A stretch of 64,000 nucleotides of DNA from Nymphaea colorata (taxonomy: Eukaryota; Streptophyta; Magnoliopsida; Nymphaeales; Nymphaeaceae): positions 21,512,802 through 21,576,801 of the forward strand of contig NC_045145.1 in NCBI RefSeq assembly GCF_008831285.2, written 5' to 3'. How positions within the stretch are numbered: the first letter of the stretch is position 1; every line of letters begins with the position of its first letter. Below the pieces are notes generated by a model, which was given only the letters and a program-made list of their open reading frames with translations, did not search any database and had not been told where the DNA came from. The translations under genes were made by a program, and so were the position numbers. Below, piece by piece: positions 51,401 to 60,643 of this stretch.

Positions 51401-51731
51401 GGTGCTAGCGGAGAGGGCTGCGCTGGAGGGAGGAGAAGGAAGAGGAATGAAGAAGGAAGAAAGCAAAGAGGGTTCGAGAGGGCTTACTCGAGCGCCGCCG
51501 CCGCCGTCCTCCACCTCAGTCGTCGCTGCCCTTCTTCCGTTGTCTACTTCTCTGTCACAAGAATCGGTGAGAGATGAGGGAACAAAGAAGAGGGAGGATA
51601 TGCGGAAGGCAAGGGAGAAGAGACGGAGAGGAGGAGAGAGCTAGTGTCGGGCTCCTCTTCACGCCTAGAGTTCGGTTCTGGGTCTGGACCCGCTCCAGCT
51701 CAACCTGACTTAAAAAAGAACGAGCGTTATA
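48452..51731 (+). mobile_element. Inner copy of the same LTR-like unit (plus orientation), nested insertion
   Basis: Begins TGTCACACCCCAACC, a common form of plant LTR start, and ends GAACGAGCGTTATA (the outer copy has GAGCGTTACA). It is flanked by GTAGC (48447-48451) and GTAGT (51732-51736), a near-perfect 5-bp target duplication. The undisrupted target, GGGTAGTTGTACCCG on one strand, is present inside this inner copy at about 49837-49853 (read in reverse). About 3.28 kb long, against about 2.9 kb for the outer copy; part of the difference is an internal duplication at about 48882-49187. CT/GA-rich tracts (51200-51500) are low complexity. No retroelement protein is encoded. Confidence 0.75.
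48882..49187 (+). repeat. Internal tandem duplication (about 205-bp period) in the inner unit
   Basis: Shared ordered words: ACTATCATGT[CT]GTG, then CTTG[AT]CA, then CATATACCACAACATG, at about 48892-48965 and 49098-49167. In the outer copy (about 52310-52430) only one such block is visible, so the duplication arose in, or was inherited by, only one of the copies. Confidence 0.6.
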
Positions 51732-52855
51732 GTAGTTGTACCCGTAATGTTATGACAGCTAGCTAAGAATGTTAATTATATGTATAGCTCTCGTGTGAGG
51801 GCAATTAGAGGTAAGGGTGCACTCGCGAAGTTAACCAACCTCATGAGCTAGCTAGTCATTTTGTGAATGTACTTTCATAATGATAAGTAAGAAATAATAA
51901 GAGATGAGAGGCCAGTGGGTTGTGGCTATGCGTTTGAGAGATGTCCTGCCTTCGCCACTGGTTTCGCCTGCTCGGAGCGCAGGTGGTGCAAGGCACCAGG
52001 GTATCGTTGCGTGATGTGTTTGGAGCGTTGGACTCTCGCCTTTCCAAACTGGGTGTCATAGGGAAGACTGAGCATCTCTCCTTGAAATTCGCACATCCAT
52101 AGGTGAGTGCTCTACCGCTGCAACGTGAATGGATTCATATCATTTCGAGCTACCACAGAGGTTGTCTCCTGACTGTAGGTCGCCTGTGGTGTGCATGTGT
52201 TTGTGTTTGCACCCACATGAATTGTCAATCCACTGAAGCTAATGAAAATCAAAGAATGTGAATGAAGTGAAAGTGATTGATGTGTTTATGCATGAATTGC
52301 ATGTGACTATTGAATGTGTTACTGTGGCCATCAAGTGGCATTTACATGTCGTGATACATGAGAGGGGCTTCCATGACAAGTCATGTGACGGTATGCCCTA
52401 TCACGACATGATAGTGATTTACTTTTGTAATTGTTATACCTCATATTTGAGCCCTTACCTAAGAGGGTTAGGGATTTATATCGGGTGTTGCCATACTGCG
52501 AAGGCTAAACCTTCTATTGTTTTATTTTTTAGGTTTTGACGGATTCAGGGTAGCACGTTGATTAGATGACTCTACTCACATCCCACTGGGGAGACTTTAG
52601 GTCCATTGTAGTGCCGGTGTGTCTTATTTTGTTTTTATTGATGCATTGTTTTTGTTAGGCATCAATGTTGTGACTTGGGACATTTTTGGCATATGTATTA
52701 TTGAGAAATATAAAGTGATTTTTATATAATCCGAAATGATTATATAATGGAAAATTTACCCATTGTTTTGACTTGCATAAGACTTTTCCTTTTGAATCGT
52801 TGTATTGTCGCATCTCAATGTTTTATGTTTTAATACAAAAACATAATAGTAAAGG

Positions 52856-53170
52856 TTGAGAATTCATTAGGTTCATTTCCTATGAGTCTAAACATCATCA
52901 GTCTCTTGAAGAAGATGAATAGTCTCTTCAAGAAGAAATTAGATCACGGAGAGATGAAAATTTCCTTGCTAGGAGATCGACCTCATTCTAATCATGGTGT
53001 CTGGCCGCAAATGGAATGCACCAAAAGCACAAAATCCTAGTACAGATTATGTGACTTCATTTTTTCATCCTAGGTGCATTGGCACCCATGTGACATAGTT
53101 TCACACTAGTCTCCTTAAAAAAAGCATGCTTGAAGTTCTTTGCAATTGCATGCTTCATGATCATTATAAC
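52856..53170. other. Short spacer between repeat elements
   Basis: No gene. It contains a near-direct repeat of AGTCTCTTGAAGAAGA/AGTCTCTTCAAGAAGA at about 52900 and 52920. A stray foldback-family end, CACCCATGTGACATAG, lies at about 53084-53099. Confidence 0.6.
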
Positions 53171-53362
53171 TGTTACAGCCGGCAGACTTAGAGAGAGAAA
53201 CGTTAATCCATTTACTAACCCTAATCTCCATAATAAAGAGATTAGGGTTGAAGAGATATTACAAAGTACATCAACAGAAAATAGATGAATGATTAAAGAG
53301 ACCTCATAACTATTAAATATTGCAAAGAACCACCTAGAAACACAAACTCTTCTAATTCAATA
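53171..53362 (-). repeat. Copia 3' LTR (192 bp)
   Basis: On + it reads TGTTACAGCCGGCAG...CTAATTCAATA. It matches 57819-58001 along its length, except for a TATTAAATATT-like insertion and scattered substitutions. The element-side end reads TATTGAATTAG on the minus strand where the partner has TGTTGAATTAG. Confidence 0.9.
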
Positions 53363-53368
53363 CCCCCC

Positions 53369-54850
53369 TCAAGCTGGAGCATACATATTAATCATGCTCT
53401 GCTTGTCACAACATCTAGAATAATCACCAATAGGAAGAGCTTTAGTGAAGACATCTGCAGCTTGATCTTCTGATGATACATGAATAGTAGTTATGGTTCC
53501 TCCTTGAACGAGATCTCGAATGTAATAGCAGTCCACTTCAATATGTTTAGTTCTCTCATGGAAAACAGGATTGTTCGCAATGTATGTGGCTGCTCGATTG
53601 TCACAATACATCTTCATGGAAAGCGGAATCGACACACTTAGGCTAGATATCATGGATTTAGCCCAAGTCATTTCAGCGGCAGCTTGAGCCATAACTCTGT
53701 ATTTAGATTCTGCACTAGATCTTGACACCACACCTTGCTTTTTGCTTCTCCAGGATATAAGGTTGCCTCCTACTACACAAAATCCTGTGGTAGATTTCCT
53801 GTCTTCGACTGAGTCAGCATAGTCAGCATCACTATATGCTTCCACTTCCAGGGTCTTGCTTTTTGTGAACAAAAGTTCTTTGCCAGAAGATGATTTCAGA
53901 TATTTGACCACCATTAAAGCAACATCCCAATGAACTTTCCTGGGTCTTTCTATAAATTGACTTAGTTTTCCCACTGCAAAGCTAATGTCTGGTCTAGTCA
54001 CAGTAACATAGAGGAGCTTTCCAATAAGAGACCTGTATGTTCGAGAATCCACTAATTCTAATTGATCATCATGAAGATGTATGTGTGGATTCATAGGTAG
54101 ATTGGCTGGTTTACCTCCTAGCATCCTGGTGTCCTGCAATAAATCAAGAACATACTTGCGTTGAGAGAGAACTACACATTTCATGTTGCGAGCCACATCT
54201 ATTCCCAAAAAATATTGTAGTTGACCAAGATATTTCGTCACAAAGTGTTTTTGAAGAAACAACTTTGTCTCAGAAATTTCTTAATCAGAGTCACATGTCA
54301 GGATAATATCATCAACATAAACCACTAGAACGATCATACCCCTGGAATTCTTCTTGATAAATAGAGAATGATCAAGAGTGGATCTCACAAATCCACACTT
54401 TGAGATTACCTCACAGAACTTGTGAAACCACGCACGAGGACTCTGCTTCAGACCATAAATAGCTTTCTTCAGTTTGCACACTTTTCCACACTCTCCCTGT
54501 CGTTCAAACCATGGTGGTTGTTGCATATAGACAATCTCATCGAGATCACCGTACAAAAATGCATTTTTAACATCAAGCTGATACATGTGCTAGTTATGGT
54601 GTACAACCACAGAGATGATAAGACGAATGGTCCCCAACCGAGTAATAGGAGAGAAAGTCTCGAAGAAATCAACCTCGTAAATTTGTGTGTAGCCCTTAGC
54701 AACCAACCGAGCTTTGTATCTTTCCATGGAACCATCAGAATTATATTTCACTGTGAATACCCACTTGGAGCCAATAATGTCACAATTAGGAGGAGGATCA
54801 ACAAGTTCCCAAGTGTCTCGCTGAACTAATGCATCCATCTCATCTTGCAT
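53369..54850 (-). pseudogene. Copia reverse transcriptase and RNase H (split by stops)
   Basis: Three frames in order. 54850-54590 has SKWVFTVKYNSDGS and [12 protein letters not shown]. 54586-54281 has [23 protein letters not shown] and the catalytic YVDD. 54262-53369 has the LGQLQYFLGID block, then RNase H with EAYSDADYADS, DRKSTTGFCV, SRSSAESKYR and KHIEVDCYYIRD, ending close to the polypurine tract. Stops at about 54588 and 54280 interrupt the protein. RNase H is otherwise well kept. Confidence 0.88.
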
Positions 54851-54870
54851 AGCCTGTCTCCATTGAGTAT

Positions 54871-55947
54871 CTAATAAGGCCTATTGGTGACAAGTAGGAA
54901 ATGCATGGGCTGCCAGAGCTTGAATAAACTGTTGCATACTTTTACCAACACGTGAGTAGAAACAACATAAGATATAGGATGCAGAGTACATTGTCGCTTG
55001 CCTTTGTGAAGAACAATAGGTAAGTCTTGATAGGGATCAGATGGACTAGGTATACTCACTTCAGATGTACTTACCTCCTGAGAAGCGATTGGGGAAGGAT
55101 CATGAGAAGGTTTCTGTCGACGTGTGTAGACCAGCAGAGGATCACGAAACTTGGATAGTACAACGGGAGATTCCCCAAAATGAGACTCGTAAGGAAATGA
55201 CTCCAAAGAAATATGAGGAATAGGTAGTAGGTCAGATGACAGTGGCATCTCAGTAGAGGGAGGTGAGGAACTATAATAAGGCTGAGACTCAAAGAATGTC
55301 ACATCCACACTGATATATTCCTTTTGAGTCAAGGGTTCAAAGCATTTGTAACCTTTATGATTCCTGGAGTAGCCAATAAAGATACATTTAATGGCTTGGG
55401 CACCCAATTTATCACGTATGAGTCCAAGTATGTGAATGAAGCATGTGCAACCAAATACTTTGGGAGCTATTGGAAAGAAGGGTTGTTGTGGGTACACAAG
55501 TTTAATGGGAACCTTGTTGTCAATGGAGGATGAGGGTAAACAGTTGATCAAGTAACAGGCAGTGAGGATGACATCTTCCAAAAAATATGTAGGTACATTA
55601 GTATGAAGCATTAGGGAGCGTGCCACATTTAAAAGTTGGCGATGTTTCCGCTCAGCTATGCCATTTTGCTGTGAGGTATGAGGACAAGTAAACTGAGGAG
55701 AAATGTCATTATCAGAGTAAAATTTCATTAAGGTAGATGCCTTAAACTCAAGAGCGTTATCAGTGCGAATGCTTTTAACAAGAATGCCAAACTGGGTCTT
55801 TATTTCAATAATAAGGTTCTTGAGAGTAAATATGATTTCAGACCTTTCTTTCAAAAGAAAAACCCAAGTGACTCGACAATAATCATCGACAATGACAAGG
55901 AAATAACAAAATCTAGACCTACTAGCAACTCTGCTAGGACCCCACAC
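54871..55947 (-). pseudogene. Copia integrase core and integrase-RT linker
   Basis: Open frame of 358 aa with the integrase core: FLVIVDDYCRVTWVFLLKER, a TDNALEF block containing the second Asp, and CPHTSQQNGIAERKHR with the Glu. GKRQCTLHPISYVVS marks the linker before RT. The HHCC finger lies just upstream in another frame (about 56060-55960), and a frameshift near 54875 separates this frame from RT. Confidence 0.85.
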
Positions 55948-56058
55948 ATCATGAAGAAGATCAAATAGTCCACAACTGGACAGACTAAGACTTGATGGAT
56001 AACTGCTACGGGTGTGCTTGCCAAGTTGACAAGCCTCATACTAGAACGACTCTAGAAC

Positions 56059-56904
56059 TCATAGATGAGGAAGTAGGTGACGGAGCTTGGAGACAGATGG
56101 ATGACCAAGTCTGAAATGCCACTGGAAGGAGGAGGACAATGAAGAAGTCGAGACAACTGCAATACCCACAGAATCAGACAGGAAGTAAATGCCCCATTTC
56201 TCATAGCCTCCACCAATCGTCTTCCCAGTTTGCAAGTTTTGAAATGAACATACACCAGAGTCAAATGTAACACGACAATGTAAATCATTAATCAATTGTC
56301 CAACTGATAAAAGATTAGTGGGAAACTTAGGAGCATATAACACATTAATAATTGTCACAGACTGAGAAATCTTAATATCTCCATACTCCATAATTGGAGA
56401 CCATCTGCCATTTGCAAGTATCACATGACGTGTCTGAGGTAATGAGTGTATCACGATAAACATAGAAGGTCTACTGCAAAAGTGCCTCGATGCTTCTGAA
56501 TCAATAATCCAAGTAATACCTGTATCATGTGGAGTAGTATCAACGGACATATCACTGTTTATCATAATTGTAGAGGTCGACGGTTGAGTAGATCTGTGTG
56601 CTAAGAACTCCTCATACTCTGACTTGTTGATATTTACAGTTACAGTCACAGTCTCAGGATTGGAAGAAGATAAAAACCACTCTACTACTGATGAAACTAC
56701 CTGGATAGATCCAATAAGAGACTGTAATGAATTCTTGCCCTGCTTAGATGCAACACCTCTTCCTATGGATATAGCGGAAGGATGACCAAGCTTATCCCAA
56801 CATCTGTCTTCCAACTGAGGAGCATCTAACTTTATAGTAGAGCTATAAGAAAAGAGATTGCATGTGTTCTTATGCTCATACTGCATGTCTGTTTCAGTGG
56901 CCAT
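56059..56904 (-). pseudogene. Copia gag end, protease and pre-integrase region
   Basis: A 281-aa open frame. A degenerate gag tail (CWDKLGHPSA) comes first. The aspartic protease follows as WIIDSEASRHFCSRPSMF, where the usual catalytic D-S/T-G-A is D-S-E-A, so the protease is probably dead. Then come LLSVGQLINDLHCRVTF and the pre-integrase WHFRLGHPSVSKL. The N-terminal part of gag is absent upstream, where an AT-rich tandem repeat occupies 57070-57340. Confidence 0.8.
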
Positions 56905-56998
56905 AATGCATGACTTGACAGTGTGATCTTAATATGGTGGCACTATGATACAGTCAAGAGTATAGCGTGCAACAATCAACTTGAGAAAACTTAGGTAG

Positions 56999-57032
<34 letters not shown>

Positions 57033-57069
57033 CTCACACCAAAAACAGTCCTTGAAAAAAATTTCTGTG

Positions 57070-57340
57070 AACTTGTTGCTCAATAAACCAGTCCACCAAT
57101 CACAACAATCAATAAATGAACAAGAATATATGAACTAATTGTTCAAAACAGGCCATCAGGCTTCTACGTATCCACATATGCATATAAAAAAAACTTTGCT
57201 GTTCAAATCAGTCCACCAATCACAACAATCAATAAATGAACATGAATATATGAACTTGCTGTTCAGAACAGTCCACCAGGCTTCCACATAGGCATAAAAA
57301 AAATTTGTTGTTCCAAATCAGTCCACCAGATTATAAAACA
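57070..57340. repeat. Tandem repeat inside the Copia 5' internal region
   Basis: Two full units of about 110-120 bp and a partial third share CAGTCCACCAATCACAACAA, TCAATAAATGAACA, GAATATATGAACT, CCA[CT]CAGGCTTC and a poly(A) run. They sit between the PBS and the protease frame, where gag should be. A (TA)n run lies beside them at about 57001-57028. Confidence 0.8.
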
Positions 57341-57818
57341 AACATTCAATCTAAAAAAAAATACTCAACGTGCGGCTACTCCACTTACAGCCACTTTTCC
57401 ACAGTCAGCAAAAATATGATAAGAATATGGCCCACGTGCATTAAATCTTCCACGAGCCCAGATCTTACACAAGCAACTACTTTTCCACGAGCCTAGATCT
57501 GAATAATAATGGAGTATATGTGCTGCTATTCATCAACGAAGCTAGATCTGACTTACAATTTTCCACTGCAACTCCCAAGCAGTTGCTTACGCTCCACTAC
57601 ATTCACGATGGGGACCTAATCACACATACCTCTCACATGTGATTAGGATCCCCTTCCACGCTGCTTCACTATCTTTTGATCAATAGAGAGAAGAGAGAAA
57701 GGAAGGATAGAGGAAGAGAAGAAGTGGGAAGAGGTGGGAGAGGAAGAGGAGAAGGGGTTGCCGGAAAATCACGACAGCCGCCGGCGGAGAAGGGTGGAGA
57801 TCGCCGGCTCTAATACCA

Positions 57819-58001
57819 TGTTACAGCCGACAGACTTAGAGAGAGAAACGTTAATCCATTTACTAACCCTAATCTCCATAATAAAGAGATTAGGGTTGAA
57901 GAGAGATTTACAAAGTACATCAACAGAAAATAGAGGAATGTTTAAAGAGACCTCATAACTGCAAAGAACCACCTAAAAACATAAACTCTTCTAATTCAAC
58001 A
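57819..58001 (-). repeat. Copia 5' LTR (183 bp) with adjacent PBS
   Basis: Minus-strand TGTTGAATTAG...GGCTGTAACA. The PBS TGGTATTAGAGC directly follows on the minus strand (57818-57807), differing from the usual plant TGGTATCAGAGC by one base. Confidence 0.9.
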
Positions 58002-58349
58002 ATAATCATGCGATTTTATTGCTCCATTTTCTCAAAGTTCTTATCCTCACAAGAGCTTTCATTTGTCAGATTAAGTGGTTATTTTTCCCAAGTGCAAGGT
58101 CTAGATCCATGCCTCCCATAATTATCATAACAGTTTTCTTTCCATAGCTTGAAGTTTGATTTATTCAACTCCAAGATAGACTTAATATTTGCAAATATGA
58201 TAGAACAACTAACTTTGCAAAAAATAATAAATAACTAAATATGCTCACAATTAATATACATATACACATAAAAAAACATATGAATGAACTCAAACAATGG
58301 TTCAAGATACCTATACCATCCCTAATATTCAATCTTTAGTTTGAAATGT

Positions 58350-59056
58350 CACTTGCAAGCTATGTCACACGAGTACTCCTCTTAAGGAGGAGTACTTGCA
58401 CGACATGGGTACAGTGCGGGTATGGGTACGACCCTGGGTGCGGCAAATGTACGGTCAATGCAGTACCTGCACGACATGGGTACAGTGCGGGTATGGGTAC
58501 GACCCTGGGTGCGGCAAATGTACGGTCAATGCAGTACCGAGTACGGTCAAAGTACCTGGGATCATTTTTGTCCATTTTTGGACTCGGTCAACTTTGACCG
58601 AGTCCAAAGTTGTCCAATTTTTTGAGTTGAAAATTAAAAATCCCCCTCTCTTTTCTTGTTTCCTTTTTCACTCTAAACCTTTCTTATACATAGTTTCTCA
58701 CAACTTTTCATTTAAAATTTTCCATACAATGTTTTGAAAATCGATCCCTTCTCTATAATTTGACTCTTCGATAATAGTGTGAGCCATAACCATAACGATG
58801 TCAATATATCTTAAAAGTGTGACCTGTTCCTCCTTCTAAACTTGATGATGCAACGGAGAATCAAGAAAGCTGATATGTATGTTAATTACTTTCATAATAT
58901 GTTTTGGATCATGATTTGTGAATATGTTATTCATTTTGAAAATTTTGGACATATATATATATATAGTTGCATATGTATATGGCCGTACCCCACACCTAAA
59001 TTTTTTGAAAATGGTCTGTACTCGTATCCGTACCTATGTGACATAGCTTGCAAGTG
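58350..59056. repeat. GGGTAC/GTACCC-type foldback element, longest copy (707 bp)
   Basis: The ends are perfect 19-bp inverted repeats: CACTTGCAAGCTATGTCAC (58350-58368) and its reverse complement (59038-59056). Inside the left end is a small palindrome (AGTACTCCTCTTAAGGAGGAGTACT region, 58372-58396). A pair of identical 71-bp tandem units rich in GGGTAC follows, then a T-rich middle, a (TA)n run at about 58951-58964, and a right block with GCCGTACCCC and CGTATCCGTACC. No coding capacity. The class is unknown; a MITE-like foldback element is the best guess. Confidence 0.75.
58397..58538. repeat. Two identical 71-bp tandem units
   Basis: Units 58397-58467 and 58468-58538 read identically, each starting TGCACGACATGGGTACAGTG and ending CAATGCAGTACC. 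Perfect identity points to a recent duplication or a collapsed/expanded assembly. Confidence 0.9.
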
Positions 59057-59246
59057 GTATTCTTAGTTAGTAATGGATAGTGATGATTAATTTCGTTAAA
59101 GAATGAGCCTTTGCATTGATTCATCATTCATATGGAAACCTTATAGTTATTAGATAAATTTGTTGAAAGTTGATTATAGGTGTGCATGTGTCGTTATTAG
59201 TTTGTGCATTGCATGCTATCGTAGGTGCCTACTCCCAGTTTGTTCT

Positions 59247-59490
59247 TGTTAGCCCCGAACAATTTCTTGGTCATAGAATAGGATACAAGAAATAAGTGGA
59301 TTGGGTCTTAGGATAGGAGATCCATAGTTCCCCACATATAAAAGGGGACTAATACTGTTTAGAGGTTTATGTTTTGAATGAAAAGGTTTCTCTGTTTGAG
59401 AGAGTTTTGGCCGTAATTCAGAGGTGAATTAGGTTAAGTGTGCGTGTGTGATTATCTTCTTACCCCAGCTCAGTCAGCCGACAGCTAGCA
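59247..59490 (+). repeat. Gypsy 5' LTR (244 bp)
   Basis: TGTTAGCCCC...GCCGACAGCTAGCA. It contains a TATAAAAGG-like promoter word at about 59337-59345 and matches the 3' LTR along its length with a few substitutions. Confidence 0.9.
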
Positions 59491-59506
59491 TCTGGTATCA
59501 GAGCCG

Positions 59507-60628
59507 ATGACCACCAAGGAAGCATTAGCCGTAGTGGATCGCTGCGCCGGCAGGCAGAGGCAGATCGTCAGGCGATCGCTGGGAGATTGGAGCAGTAGAG
59601 AACTGGGACAACGGTTCATGGACATGGAGAAGGAGATGCGATCGGGACAACAAGAGCTGATGACACTTCTACAGGAAGTTATCGGGAGGGTGATCAGCGA
59701 GACTAGAGGATCACGCCGTGGGCAGCCAGAATCTTCCACACCTCCTCATGCGCCACCGGAAACAGGTATGCAGCCTCTCAACGGTGCATTTGTGGGTTCT
59801 CTGACAAGCCAGGGAGAGATGCTGGGATATATTAAGGTTCCTAGGCTAGAGTTTCCCAAATTTAATGGAGAGGATCCCGTCAATTGGGTCTTTAGAGCAG
59901 AACAATATTTCGATTGCCAAAGGATTGCTATATGCTGGTATAGATGGATCGTCACGCAGCAGGGGAAGCCACTGTAGAGAACTTTTGTGGAGGCACTTAA
60001 GGTAAGATTTGGACCCTCAGCTTACTTAGATTATAACATTGAACTATCCAAAATCAAGCAGAGAGGGAAGGTGATGGAATATCAAGCAGAATTTGAAGAG
60101 GTGAGCAATATGGTGAGTGGGTGGCCTGTCGAGGCCCTCATTGGCACATTCGACGGATTGAAGGAGTATCACATCGAAGTGCAGGCGGCTACACCCCAAA
60201 GCCTCTTAGAAGCCTTTGAACTGGAGAGAATTGCAGAAGAAAAATCGACCAGATTCCTCAATGGGTGGAAGGAGAGCAGGATTAGCAGACAGTCACCGAA
60301 CAGAAACCTTGCGGTCACTAAAGACCTGCGTGAGGTCCAGCCTGCAGCACGCGAAACTCAGCTAGCATAAAGAGAAGGCATAGGGAGTAGACAGGTGCTA
60401 GTCAAGCGACTCAACCCAGAGCAAATCAGGGAACGATGCAAAAAAGGACTGTGTTACCAATGCGATGAGAAATGGGGCGCGGGACATGCTTGTAAAAAGC
60501 TGCATATGTACTTAGTAGACAAGTCTGAGGAAAATTTTCAGGAAAAGGAAGAAGACGACTTAGAACAGGGTACCAGCGACAACCTAGAAGAATTAATTCC
60601 AGAGATACCTCTTCATGCCTTAGAATGA
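59507..60628 (+). pseudogene. Gypsy gag with zinc knuckle, interrupted by two stops
   Basis: One reading frame runs from the ATG at 59507, broken only by TAG at 59975-59977 and TAA at 60368-60370. It includes the retrotransposon gag core (VPRLEFPKFNGEDPVNWVFR; KVRFGPSAYLDYNIELSKI; VMEYQAEFEEV). The zinc knuckle reads CYQCDEKWGAGHACK (C-x2-C-x-rich-H-x-C). The start lies just after the PBS, as expected. Confidence 0.85.
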
Positions 60629-60643
60629 GATAATGTTCCCCAA

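Larger units (their letters stand above)
46672..52855 (-). mobile_element. Outer copy of a noncoding LTR-like unit (minus orientation), split by an inverted copy of itself
   Basis: The parts 46672-48451 and 51737 to about 52855 match, as reverse complement, two adjacent halves of the unit at 48452-51731. Examples are TCAAAACTTAGCCAAAT (about 49965) against TTTGGCTAAGTTTTGAAAG (about 48368), and AACGCTCCAAGCACATCAC (about 49558) against GTGTTTGGAGCGTTGG (about 52017). On + the unit starts TGTAACGCTCGG. Its far end near 52855 has decayed, where the reverse complement of TGTCACACCCCAACC would be expected. There is no pol or gag. The long TG...CA form suggests a solo LTR of a large LTR retrotransposon, which is an inference. 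Confidence 0.7.
53171..58001 (-). mobile_element. LTR-bounded Ty1/Copia retrotransposon, defective
   Basis: Two LTRs (57819-58001 as 5', 53171-53362 as 3') bracket a minus-strand Copia pol in canonical order: protease, integrase, RT, RNase H. A PBS at 57818-57807 (TGGTATTAGAGC) resembles the initiator-Met tRNA site, and a polypurine tract (GAGGGGGG) lies at 53370-53363. Flanking 5-mers ATAAC (53166-53170) and ATAAT (58002-58006) look like a target duplication with one change. Stops and frameshifts break pol, and most of gag is missing or replaced by AT-rich tandem repeats. The LTRs differ by several substitutions and an indel of about 10 bases, so it is not recent. Confidence 0.9.

Noticed and set aside
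51105-51644. Arg/Glu/Ser-rich frames in a GAGAGA tract
   Set aside because: Simple-sequence translation within the inner repeat unit; not a gene.
57070-57340. Repeated array resembling a CRISPR-like layout
   Set aside because: Plant nuclear DNA, units of about 110-120 bp with no short repeat and unique-spacer pattern, inside a Copia element.
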